A stretch of 64,000 nt of DNA from Hyphomicrobium sp. GTDB taxonomy: Bacteria; Pseudomonadota; Alphaproteobacteria; Rhizobiales; Hyphomicrobiaceae. Below the pieces are notes generated by a model. That model was not told where the DNA came from. It did not search any database and saw only the letters and a list, made by a program, of their open reading frames with translations. The position numbers were made by a program, and so were the translations under genes. This document shows positions 1-8,260 of the stretch, one piece after another (within the stretch, counting starts at the first letter, position 1; each line of letters begins with the position of its first letter). The DNA is taken from positions 115,781 to 179,780 of the forward strand of contig NZ_RXIZ01000013.1 of the NCBI RefSeq assembly GCF_003987855.1. Reading direction: 5' to 3'.

Positions 1-1413
1 TTCCGCGCGAAATATCCCATCGATCTCCTTTTCCATTTTCAGCCCGCCAAGGAACGGACCTTCACGCTTCGGACATCCGATCGTCGTGCAGCGCTTGAAC
101 GAGTCAGGGTCGAAAGCGTCAAGTTCGACCAGGAGATGGAAGAAGCCCGCCGCCGACGAGATGCTGCTCCGAAAACGTCTCTAAGCAATCTTGAGATCGA
201 TCGCCTATGCGCAATCTTCCGGCACCGACTGTTGGACGAAGATGCCGACCTTCGTTTCGGGGGCGCTGGGGACGAAGGTCTGTATCTGGCTGTGAGCAAA
301 CAAGTTGAAGCTGACGGCGGACTGGCCGTGTTCAGCGATGCCGAGGTCCGACGGTCGCCCGGAATGTCCGATCGCGAATTCCACAAGGCGGATGAGACGA
401 TCGAAACGCTCAGGCTGGAATTAAAGCCTGCGCTAGCCCGCGGAGACTCAAGGGCGGTCGCCGATGAAGTCGACGCGTTGCTGGAAGAGCAGGGCATTAG
501 ACTCGACACCGCGTCAGAAACCTATCGCACGCTCTCCGCTGCCATCCTTAAAGCTTATGTTGGGGCTCTTGAGGACCTTACTCGTCGCCATGCGGGCGAT
601 GTGGTCGAGACACCGCCCGAGCCATTGCCGCTTCTGGCAACCTCTTACACAACCCACAAAGACAACCCGCCGCTCTCAGAAGTCTTCGAGATGTACAAGA
701 AGGAGAAGCAGCGGCAACTGTCGGTCAAGACGATCCAGGATTTCACTCCGAACATTCGCCGATTCGTCGAGCTTCACGGTGATTTAGGAATCAAAGATAT
801 CAATCGCGATCACATCCGATCGTTTAAAGAGGCAATGCTTCAAGTGCCCTCCAGACCCACATGGGAAGTGCGGGCTCTGACGTTGCCTCTAATTCTAGAA
901 CGAACGCGGGATGATGCGGACATCAAGCGATTAAGTCCCACAACGGTCAACGAGAAGGCGTTGGCGACGCTGAGCGCTGTCATCGGGTGGGCCGACGACC
1001 AGGGCTTGAGAGACGGTAATCCTGCGCTTGGCTTGAAGATCAAGTCTGGGAAGTTCAGCCGTAAACGCCGCGCTATCTACTCGATCGATGATCTCAACGC
1101 CATCTTTCGCCTTCCTGTCTTTTTAAATGGGGAACGTCCTAAGGGTGGGGCCGGCGAAGCGGCCAAGTGGCTTCCATTGCTTGCCTTGTATACTGGAGCA
1201 CGCCTGGAAGAACTTGGGCAGCTTCGCGTACGAGATGTCAAACGATCTGCCGAGGGGATTTGGTTTTTGGACTTAATCACACTCGAGGAAGATCAACGAT
1301 TGAAATCCGATGCTTCGCGCAGACGAGTTCCGATACATCGGCAGCTGATTGAACTAGGCTTCATCGACTACGCCGGAGAACAAAGAGAAGCTGGCGCGAC
1401 GCTGGAGAATTGA
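1..1413 (+). pseudogene. Tyrosine-type site-specific integrase, 5' cut by window edge, 3' truncated
   Basis: The frame is open from base 1, so the true start lies outside the window. The first 60 residues resemble the short N-terminal arm of DUF6538-type phage/island integrases, then come a helical SAM-like core-binding domain (around SVKTIQDFTPNIRRF) and the start of the catalytic domain. The first catalytic arginine is visible in TGARLEELGQL, and RRRVPIH fits the strand that follows the active-site lysine. The protein then ends abruptly after FIDYAGEQREAG; the HxxR box, second histidine and nucleophilic tyrosine are missing. Another frame just past the break (IDKAKLSGSSKG) resembles the family's usual continuation for about ten residues, suggesting a frameshift followed by loss of the 3' end. 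Probably an inactive remnant of an integrated element. Confidence 0.8.
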
Positions 1414-1661
1414 CAAAGCCAAGCTTTCAGGCTCGAGCAAGGGAGATCGGTCGTCAGATCATGTACTCTCAGCTTATCGAAGATAACGATCCTGACGCAG
1501 TTGAAAAATCTGAGAAGAGAGCGCTCGGGCACGGCAATCGCGCAATGTTGCTAGTCTTTCCCTACAATGTGCCAACCCAAACTATTACCGTCATACGCGA
1601 GGCAGGCATTGTCGACGGTGTGGCATGGCAACCTCTTTTGCGTCGACGAAAAAAGCTGTGA
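1410..1661 (+). CDS. Hypothetical 83-residue ORF, doubtful
   Basis: An open frame overlaps the end of the broken integrase by 4 nt. The product has a charged N-terminal half and a hydrophobic stretch (AMLLVFPYNVPTQT) and ends with basic residues. I do not recognise the family. It could be a real small gene of the mobile element or chance coding in a decayed region; no convincing ribosome-binding site was seen. Confidence 0.2.
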   Translation: MTKPSFQARAREIGRQIMYSQLIEDNDPDAVEKSEKRALGHGNRAMLLVFPYNVPTQTITVIREAGIVDGVAWQPLLRRRKKL

Positions 1662-2181
1662 ACCTCCATAGCTTGCTGCAGCGGAGCTGTCGCTCGAGGG
1701 TTATTTGCAAACGATATTGGGTGTCGGACCATGCCACTTTGTAATGGGTACGCCTCCTTGGCAGCTTATGGTCCTATCGTTTGCAGGACCACCTCTACTA
1801 TCGAGTACATCAAATAGACCCGTCATGCCGGTCAGTGCCTACGGAGCTGCCTTTCGGGCCCGTCTGGACAATTCGAATCGTCGAGAATTCGGCGCCGACG
1901 CTGGTCTAGTTATTGGCGTCGTCTCGAAGTTCAATTCTCCGAGATCGAATTCGCTTGGTTTTGGTACACCTGACAGGTACACACTTCACAGGTGAGAGAG
2001 CAAAATATCCATAAGTTTGTGCGCCCTAACCGAGACAACCACGAGTCCTCTTCTGGGCAGCGGTAATTGTTCATAGCAATTCGCTCGACCCGTTTGTTCC
2101 ATGTTACTGTGAAGGCCTCTCAGAGATAGAAGGTCATGAATGCAAAACGCAGTCGCGAAGCACTCGTGAGAAAGGAAAAGG
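1662..2181. other. Intergenic stretch, no supported gene
   Basis: About 520 bases between the integrase remnant and the next plausible gene. Short frames exist on both strands but none has a family signature or good start context. No tRNA or clear attachment-site repeat was seen. Probably decayed element DNA. Confidence 0.4.
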
Positions 2182-2463
2182 ATGTTAGAGGGAGCATTCA
2201 CATGGTTGGCAGCTCTGTCGGCCGTGGGTGCGTCATTTCTTTGGTGGCACGCAAGTCGGGTGATGGTTCCTGCGCCGAAAGAAACGCAGGGCGTGGGAGC
2301 GCTGCTCGGCGGGCATCTGATTTCCGTGCTCGATGGTAAGCGCATCGATTTGCACGCAACGTTAGATCTACAATCTAAATGGAACGCGAGAGCAGCGAAA
2401 TCTGCCGCTCTGTCTGCCATTTTCACCGGCTTTTCTCTTATTTGTAAGGCGCGGGGATGGTAG
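2182..2463 (+). CDS. Small membrane protein of unknown function (93 aa)
   Basis: The ATG is preceded closely by AAAGGAAAAGG, an acceptable ribosome-binding site. The product begins with one hydrophobic helix (residues 5-22, FTWLAALSAVGASFLWWHAS), followed by a soluble middle in which SKWNARAAKSAALSA is helical, and a second hydrophobic segment near the C-terminus (IFTGFSLIC). This layout matches a group of short hypothetical proteins common in Rhizobiales, with a WLWW-type first helix and an N-W-A-A segment before the second helix. No function is known to me. It sits among mobile-element remnants but is itself intact. Confidence 0.5.
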   Translation: MLEGAFTWLAALSAVGASFLWWHASRVMVPAPKETQGVGALLGGHLISVLDGKRIDLHATLDLQSKWNARAAKSAALSAIFTGFSLICKARGW

Positions 2464-2524
2464 TGCCGCTCAATGCGGCCGATGATTGATCTTACACGCG
2501 AGAGTGTTTGTCTTTCGGCAATGG

Positions 2525-3456
2525 CTAGGTCCGGACGTCCCAAGCATTTAGACGGCCTATCGCTTCAAACATGTTTTCAACTCCTTGGTGGAGTGGGTCA
2601 GTCTTCAGCAGTCGTCGCTCCGCCCAAGTGATCCAGTCGGCCACTGTAAGCCCTGCGACCTGACGCTCCCAATCTATACATTTTGCTTTGATCGAATCTA
2701 GAAATGCCCTGAGGTGTTCGGCTTCACGACTTTGTTGTGAAAACTCCACAAACTTGCGCCATCTGTTCGCGTCGAGAGCTATTGCCTGCCGCTCTTCATG
2801 GCGTCTGATCTCGTCCAACTTCCATTGTCGCTGCTGTTCCTCCTGCTCTCGTCGCTGCTCAACAAGAAGAGGTACCGCCGCGGCGAATGTTGCGACGATA
2901 TCCGGCAGCAAAACCTCCATTCTCTTTTTTTGGGTCTCGGCCCATTCCCTGCGAAGGTTTCGAGGCAAGTGTTTAATCGAAAATGCGAGGGTCCCGGTGG
3001 GTACGAGTTCCTGTCGCCAACCATTCGTCGAAAGCCATCGTTCGTTTTTATCCATTTGTCGCCGGACTTGCTTTTGCTTTTCTCGAAGCTGAAAGCGAAT
3101 GGTTTCGCTTTGGACTGTCCAGATGAGTTCTTTTCGGTCTTCTCTAATCTCCCCTCCTTGCTTTTCGAGAACTTTGAACAACGTGTCCAATATTCGGTGT
3201 CGCCGTTTGTCGGTGTCGCTCCATTCGCCGGGATCGAGGAATTTTCTCCGGTGTGGATCTCGCTCTTGTCGCGCCCGCAGCCTTTTGCCTTCGTGCCTCT
3301 CTAACCAGTTTGCGATTACGGGATGGGGTCGGGAAAGCCGATCGGGAATAAGAATTGATGCCGTAGCTACCCGTGCCGTCTCGGCTAATACCTTGATGTC
3401 TTGCGAGAGTACTGTCGGTTTCGGAGCTTTAGGCGTCGGCGTAACGATGACGCTGA
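2525..3456 (-). pseudogene. Conserved hypothetical protein, N-terminal part missing
   Basis: The frame runs through the charged helical C-terminal half of a family I recognise from alphaproteobacterial accessory regions: HPVIANWLERHEGKR, then RRHRILDTLFKVLEKQGG, a strand-rich centre, a long Glu/Arg/Gln coiled coil (EQRREQEEQQRQ) and a C-terminal ERRLLKTDPL segment. Full members start with a winged-helix-like module carrying YWAKL-type motifs, which is absent. The earliest usable start codon in the core is a TTG at 3190, but matching sequence continues upstream to about 3456, where it stops at the head of a lectin fragment on the other strand. I read this as a gene that lost its 5' end by rearrangement. 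Confidence 0.55.
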
Positions 3457-4320
3457 GTGGCGGCCGGTAGATATTTCGGTGGTTCCGAGCTTGTGAATTT
3501 TGGATTCACTGGAGCGACCGGTTCGGCGGGCAATTCACAGCAAGTACAGATCACCCATCTGGACGCGGTTACGGGCGCCGGCACTCATAGCCAATATGGG
3601 CTATTGTCTTCGATTGGCGATCGACCATTCGTTGATCAGACCGCATCTCATCTCGTAACCGCTAGCGGAAGTGCTGTCTTCGACACACATACCGGAATAA
3701 CCACGCTGACCTCGGCGAGCAAATCGCAAGCGGGTGCGGTTTTTTCGGATGGCTTTATCGACCTAAAAGGCGATTTCAATCTCGGCTTCAGCTTCATGGC
3801 TGGTACAAAGGATTCGGGAGGCGAGGGACTGGCGTTCGTGTTGCAAAATGACCCTCTAGGAGCCCACTCGCGAGGGAGTGGTGGTGCATCGCTCGGCGCT
3901 GGAGGTATCGCGAATGGTCTTGGGATCGCGATAGACACCAAGCAGAGTGCGGGGGACATCAAAGCGGACCACACCAACTTCTTCGACACCGATGTTGGTA
4001 CGAGCGCCGGCCGGATTTCCCCTCAAGTGTCCCTTCCAAATCTGGAAGACGGAAAATGGCATACCGCAATTGTTTCTTGGAATGCACAGAGCGAAACATT
4101 ATCGTATTGGATCGATGGGAATGCAGGTGGCACTCTAACCGGAGATCTGGCAAACCAGTACTTTGGAAACTCTGAACTCGTCCATTTTGGGTTCACGGGA
4201 GCGACGAGCGCGAGTACCAACCTCCAACAAGTCAAAGTGACAGACTTTCACGGCACTCTGCTTAGTCCGGTCTATGCCGCCGACGGTCATATTCAATTTG
4301 ACCCGTTAGCACATATTTAA
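3457..4320 (+). pseudogene. Legume-lectin/LamG-like repeat protein, 5'-truncated
   Basis: The product starts inside a domain: the first residues (RYFGGSELVNFGFTGATG) are the last strands of a lectin repeat, followed by one complete repeat of about 210 residues (GAVFSDGFIDLKGDF, EGLAFVLQNDPLG, NGLGIAIDTKQS, GKWHTAIVSWNAQ, LSYWIDG). The same architecture occurs in the C-terminal half of the oxidase-lectin protein at 47520-50972. An in-frame TGA lies directly upstream of the GTG at 3457, so nothing more of the gene precedes it. A multi-repeat lectin gene was evidently cut when the neighbouring opposite-strand fragment was joined here. Whether the remnant is expressed is unknown. Confidence 0.75.
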
Positions 4321-4331
4321 GCCGAGAAATC

Positions 4332-6377
4332 TTGTGGCAGGCGCTAATTGCCCCCGCCGTTTCGGGCGAGGGTCTCATTACCTGCGCCTGCAACTTTTGC
4401 AGCTTATCCTGCAACGGTCATGTTGAACTTACCGACCCGGACCGGAGCCGGTACGATCCCGATCCGACGCGGAAAGCAGCAAAGTCTCGTAATTCAGGTC
4501 AACAAATATCAACGCCGTCCGCATCAGCGAGCGGATCATCAGGAACCCAAGATCCTGGCGAGATCGCCGTATCGCCGACCGGCACACCCGAGCCCGTCGA
4601 TCAGATCGGAAGCTCCGTCACCGTTATCACGTCAAAACAAATTGAAGCACAGCAGCGGCGCACATTGCCCGATGTTTTGAAGATGGTGCCCGGCCTCAAT
4701 GTCGTCCAGACAGGAGGTCCCGGCGGCCAAACGTCGGTCTTCATGCGCGGTACCAATTCCAATCACACAAAGGTGCTGATCGACGGCATCGACGTTAGCG
4801 ACCCAAGCACGCCCAATCGTACTTTCGATTTTGGCCAGATGCTCGCGATGGACCTCGAGCGGGTGGAAGTTCTGCGCGGGCCGCAGAGCGGTCTCTACGG
4901 CGCCGATGCTTTGGGCGGCGTCATTCTTATCTACACCAAGCGGGGCAACGGTCCGCCGAAAGTCAACACGATGGTTGAGGGCGGTTCTTTCGGCACCTTT
5001 AATCAGGCGGCGAGCGTCAGTGGTGGGACGGATCGATACAATTACTACGTCAATATCTCGCATTTTCGCGCCGACGATATTCCGGTGACCCCGAAAGATC
5101 TTCTCCAGCCCGGCGAACCCAGGTTTGCCAATCGATATGACAATTGGACGTACTCTTCCAAGGTGGGTGTTGATGTCACCAAAGACGTCACCGTCAACCT
5201 CGTCGCGCGCTACACAGACGGCACGATACACTTCACCGGCGATTCCTATGACCCTTTCACGCACAGCTCGTTTCCAAGTCCCTATCAATCTGGCGCCGAC
5301 GTCGACGATTTTTATTCGCGGAGCGAAGTGGTCTGGCGCTCACTTGGCGGCAATCTCACCAACTATTTCGGGATCAATTATTCCAATTCCCAGACGGACA
5401 ACATCGATCATGTCGCCGGGAACTCTTATTATCAGGGTGATCGCGTTAAATACGATTGGCGTAGCGTCCTAAAAATAGCGCCGGGCTATGCGCTTGTCAC
5501 AGGTGCGGAGCATCAGAATGAACAGTTGAACGGCCCTGACGTCTTCGCGGGAGAATGGAACAATGGCGTTTATTCTGAGCTCCAAGCAGAGGTTATTCAT
5601 AACCTATTCGTCGCTACCAACGTCCGGTACGACGACAATGAAAACTTCGGGGGGCATACGACGTGGCGCGTTGCTCCTACGTATTTGATCGAAGCAACGG
5701 GAACCAAGATTAAGGGAAGCATCGGAACCGGCTTCAAGGCGCCGAGCCTCAGTCAAAGATTCCAGGATTATCCCGCCTTCTTCTTTTATGGGAATCCCGA
5801 TCTTAAGCCCGAGGAAAACACCGGCTACGATGTTGGCTTCGAGCAGCAGATCTTTGGCGGCTGCGCTCAATTCGGTGCCACGTATTTTCGCAATGATCTC
5901 ACGGATCTCATAGAGACCACCTACGATCCCACCACGTTCATCTCAACGTACGCCAACGTTGGTAAAGCAAAGACTGACGGTGTCGAAGCCTTTGTCGCTG
6001 CGGACCTTACGACAGACCTGCGCATGCGCGCCGATTACACCTACACCCAGGCGACCAATGAAGACAGCGGCGGATGGCTACTCAGGCGCCCGCATAACAA
6101 AGCGAGCGTAGCCCTCGATTGGACGCCGACAGACAAACTTCTCGTCACAGGCTCCGTCCTCTACTACGGCGATTCTCTCGACATCGATCGCGCGACGTTC
6201 GCAGACGAAATCCTGCCGAGCTTCACAGTCGTCAACGTCGCCGCCGACTATAAGCTGACCGATCGGCTCAGCGTCTACGGTCGCATCGATAACCTCTTCA
6301 ATGAACACTACGAGATTCCCGACGGCTTCTTGGCGACCGGAATCGGCGCCTACGCCGGCATAAGATTTACAAACTAG
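4332..6377 (+). CDS. btuB: TonB-dependent outer-membrane receptor, BtuB-like
   Basis: A 681-residue frame with an N-terminal plug (SSVTVITSKQIEAQQ, VPGLNVVQTGG, VFMRGTNSNHTKVLIDGID, VEVLRGPQSGLYGADALGG) and a 22-strand-type barrel ending in a terminal aromatic region (YAGIRFTN). The plug is closest to BtuB, the vitamin B12 receptor, which uses TonB energy to move corrinoids into the periplasm. The start is uncertain: the first 70 residues from the TTG at 4332 are cysteine-containing and do not form a signal peptide, although from about residue 50 the sequence looks normal. A small frameshift or an altered 5' end is likely. No cobalamin riboswitch box was seen upstream. Together with the membrane protein at 6478 it may form a corrinoid uptake pair; another ligand cannot be excluded. 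Confidence 0.8.
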   Translation: MWQALIAPAVSGEGLITCACNFCSLSCNGHVELTDPDRSRYDPDPTRKAAKSRNSGQQISTPSASASGSSGTQDPGEIAVSPTGTPEPVDQIGSSVTVITSKQIEAQQRRTLPDVLKMVPGLNVVQTGGPGGQTSVFMRGTNSNHTKVLIDGIDVSDPSTPNRTFDFGQMLAMDLERVEVLRGPQSGLYGADALGGVILIYTKRGNGPPKVNTMVEGGSFGTFNQAASVSGGTDRYNYYVNISHFRADDIPVTPKDLLQPGEPRFANRYDNWTYSSKVGVDVTKDVTVNLVARYTDGTIHFTGDSYDPFTHSSFPSPYQSGADVDDFYSRSEVVWRSLGGNLTNYFGINYSNSQTDNIDHVAGNSYYQGDRVKYDWRSVLKIAPGYALVTGAEHQNEQLNGPDVFAGEWNNGVYSELQAEVIHNLFVATNVRYDDNENFGGHTTWRVAPTYLIEATGTKIKGSIGTGFKAPSLSQRFQDYPAFFFYGNPDLKPEENTGYDVGFEQQIFGGCAQFGATYFRNDLTDLIETTYDPTTFISTYANVGKAKTDGVEAFVAADLTTDLRMRADYTYTQATNEDSGGWLLRRPHNKASVALDWTPTDKLLVTGSVLYYGDSLDIDRATFADEILPSFTVVNVAADYKLTDRLSVYGRIDNLFNEHYEIPDGFLATGIGAYAGIRFTN

Positions 6378-6383
6378 AGGCTT

Positions 6384-6451
6384 CTCTGGCGGACGAGACG
6401 CGGTTGCATTCCGAACCACCTCCCGTCTGCAATGTGTTCGTCCGCCAGGGA
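6384..6451. repeat. Perfect 11-bp inverted repeat in a short intergenic region
   Basis: CTGGCGGACGA at 6386-6396 is repeated as its exact reverse complement at 6438-6448, and pairing can extend a few bases further out. The 41-base interior contains a weaker nested pairing (GACGCGG with CCCGTC). It lies between the receptor stop and the ribosome-binding site of the downstream membrane protein, so in RNA it would form a large stem-loop in the intercistronic leader. There is no following T-run, so it is not a standard terminator. Confidence 0.6.
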
Positions 6452-6477
6452 TCGTGCAACGCTATAAGGAGAAAGAG

Positions 6478-7038
6478 ATGTCTTTTAAAACGAAGGTTGA
6501 AACGACTGCTAACGCTCGGATGGCAACGGGCATTTGGATTGCTTTGGTCGCAACGCTGAGCGTAGCAGGAAGTCTTGCGTTTGCCTGTGCTGCGCCGCTC
6601 GCGGCGATTGCCGCGCTGGCGGGAGCAAAGATGGACAGGACATCAGGCGTCGTCCTCGTATCTCTGGCGTGGCTGACAAATCAAATCGTCGGATTTACGC
6701 TGCTTGGATATCCGCAGACCGCAGATGCGTTTGCATGGGGTGCAGCAATCGGCGCAGCGTCGGTGGTCGCATTCCTTGCTGTGAAGAGCGTCACTGCTTC
6801 GCTGAGTTCTGGACCTGTCGGTCTTGTGGTGTCGTTGGCGGCATCGTTTACAGCGTATGAACTTTGCCTTGCCCTTGCTGGCGTTCTACTCGCGGGCTCG
6901 GCTGAGGCGTTTTCCCTCGATGTTATCGCTCGTGTCCTCGCCGTAAATTTCATCGCATTTATCGGCCTGCTCGCTCTCCATCATCTTGCTACCGCCCTTC
7001 TTGCGGGCGCAACGCCTGCCGAAGGCACGACGCGATGA
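6478..7038 (+). CDS. Integral membrane protein next to BtuB-like receptor, possible corrinoid transporter
   Basis: ATG at 6478 is chosen because AAGGAG lies 5-10 bases upstream; an earlier in-frame start at 6454 lacks one. The 187-residue product is almost entirely hydrophobic, with about six membrane segments (first near residues 17-40, others around LVSLAWLTNQIVGFTLLGY, AWGAAIGAASVVAFLAV, VGLVVSLAASFTAYELC, and a C-terminal pair). Size and segment number resemble solitary S-component-like transporters such as BtuM, but I cannot confirm homology. The 100-bp gap to the receptor gene holds a stem-loop and suggests joint transcription. A role in inner-membrane uptake of the receptor's ligand is inference from neighbourhood. 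Confidence 0.6.
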   Translation: MSFKTKVETTANARMATGIWIALVATLSVAGSLAFACAAPLAAIAALAGAKMDRTSGVVLVSLAWLTNQIVGFTLLGYPQTADAFAWGAAIGAASVVAFLAVKSVTASLSSGPVGLVVSLAASFTAYELCLALAGVLLAGSAEAFSLDVIARVLAVNFIAFIGLLALHHLATALLAGATPAEGTTR

Positions 7039-7078
7039 CGGCCATGCGCGGCTCCCCTACACAAGACGCCGATAGGAT

Positions 7079-7193
7079 TGCGAGACAGCCGGTTGGGAGG
7101 TTTGAGTAGCTTTGCTGCACGAGTGATCGAGCCTTCAGCCAGAACGACGTGGAGCGTGGCCAGCAAGTTAATGTCGAAATTGCTGAGCTTCAT
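7079..7193 (-). pseudogene. LysR-type regulator, N-terminal fragment
   Basis: The first 38 codons read as the opening of a LysR-family helix-turn-helix: FDINLLATLHVVLAEGSITR then AAKLL, the typical D-L-N-L-L and S-(I/V)-T-R-A-A pattern. After about KPPNRLSR the similarity stops, and no effector-binding domain follows. The fragment is on the strand opposite to the preceding membrane protein gene, just past its end. It is most likely the relic of a deleted regulator. Confidence 0.55.
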
Positions 7194-7561
7194 AAGTGCT
7201 GCTCATTCGACAAGTTTACGAAAACCAATTTCGTGCAAAGAATGCAGTCTGGTCAATCCTCCGTCGGGAGTGCTCCGTTCGCATGCGTTTGTGCATTCAA
7301 GAGTCGCAACACTTTGATCGCCTCTGCGTTATCTCCGAAAGATGGCTGCTCACCTGCGTGGAAAACACACAAGCCGTATGAAAAACGTCTGATGCCGACC
7401 CCGATGAAGTCGTTCGACGGTATTCCCACGCTTGCCTTTGGACAGGACCGATCCATCGGGTACACCGATCCTGAGCGGATGTCGGAGGCATTGTCGCCCG
7501 GCGGTTCGCAGGTGATGAAGCATCGTGCATTCCGACCCGACGGCGCCTTTGGCGCCCGGAC

Positions 7562-7654
7562 GGCAGTCCTAAAGACCCGAAGCTCGAGATCGGCCAGTAC
7601 TCGGGCGACTTCACCGACACCGGTCTGCGCGGCCGTTTCAACTGGAAGTTCTGA
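7562..7654 (+). pseudogene. C-terminal remnant of an outer-membrane beta-barrel protein
   Basis: A short frame ends with KLEIGQYSGDFTDTGLRGRF and then NWKF before TGA. Alternating hydrophobic residues and a terminal phenylalanine are the sorting signature of bacterial outer-membrane barrels such as TonB receptors. Upstream the same frame degenerates. It may have belonged to a receptor lost together with the nearby LysR gene. The call rests on about 30 residues only. Confidence 0.3.
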
Positions 7655-7927
7655 GGTTGGTCGGCACCGAGCGTTCAGGCGCTGCCCCCGCATGATCCAG
7701 CGCCATGCCGAGGTTGCGCATCTCGATCAGGGGGCTGCACCCCGGCAGACGCAGTAGTGGTCGCCTCCCTGGCAGGGGTCCAACCTTGAAGCAGCTTCAG
7801 GGTATTGAGAAGTTAACCAAACCGATAGAATCATTTTTCCGCGACCTTTCACATTGTTTTTAAGCATGACCTTTTGAGACGTCAGCGCTAGCCTTGTTAA
7901 ACAAGGAACGTATTCTCGAGGGTGATC

Positions 7928-8155
7928 ATGAAAACGAAGATCGCAACGGGGCTCGCTGCATTCTTGGCGTCTTTTGCGCTAGCTTCCAACGCGTTTGCGG
8001 GCTGCTTCTTATTTATCTGCTGGCCGGACGGCGGCGGCAGCGGCGGCGGTTCGCCGGCAGCTGCTCCCGAGATCGATGCGAGTGGCGTGCTTCCCGTCGT
8101 TGCTATCGTGCTTTGCATGGCAGCTGTTTTGTATAGCCGCTACCGCAAGGCTTAA
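7928..8155 (+). CDS. Small exported protein with VPEID-CTERM-like sorting signal
   Basis: The 75-residue product has a signal peptide (KTKIATGLAAFLASFALASN then AFA, cleavage near residue 22), a short Cys-containing, Gly/Ser-rich middle (GGGSGGGS) and a tail consisting of APEIDASG, a hydrophobic helix and RYRKA. That tail matches the tripartite VPEID-CTERM pattern (motif, membrane helix, basic end), which is thought to be recognised by an exosortase-like enzyme. ATG at 7928 gives the cleanest signal peptide, although an in-frame GTG lies two codons earlier. The mature peptide would be only about 25 residues before the anchor. A terminator follows, so it is probably transcribed alone. No exosortase gene is in the window. 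Confidence 0.7.
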   Translation: MKTKIATGLAAFLASFALASNAFAGCFLFICWPDGGGSGGGSPAAAPEIDASGVLPVVAIVLCMAAVLYSRYRKA

Positions 8156-8177
8156 GAGAAGCAATTCGAAAATTTAT

Positions 8178-8210
8178 CGCCCTCCGACCGCGCGTCGGGG
8201 GGCGTTGTGT
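8178..8210 (+). terminator. Rho-independent-type terminator after the VPEID-CTERM-like gene
   Basis: An 11-bp stem, CGCCCTCCGAC (8178-8188) with GTCGGGGGGCG (8194-8204), contains one G-U pair and a 5-base loop and is followed by TTGTGTTT. Its position 22 bases after the stop codon fits termination of the small gene. Confidence 0.7.
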
Positions 8211-8260
8211 TTCTGATGTTCCTTCACTTTCGCCGGGCTCCGTCGGCCGTCCCGTTCATG

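Larger units (their letters stand above)
7039..7921. other. Gene-decay region without intact genes
   Basis: Nearly 900 bases contain no frame with a full-length recognisable product. Two remnants can be identified and are listed separately: a LysR N-terminus on the minus strand and the tail of a possible outer-membrane protein on the plus strand. The final 260 bases, upstream of the 7928 gene, hold only its presumed promoter and leader. Confidence 0.5.

Noticed and set aside
1986-2543. 185-residue minus-strand frame
   Set aside because: No family features; it overlaps the better-supported small membrane protein on the other strand and starts inside the neighbouring gene.
4200-4560. Cobalamin riboswitch before the BtuB-like gene
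   Set aside because: The conserved B12-box sequence was not found, and the available non-coding space is only 11 bases.
7149-7757. 202-residue plus-strand frame in the decay region
   Set aside because: Composition is irregular and no domain is seen; it overlaps the identifiable LysR and outer-membrane fragments in other frames.
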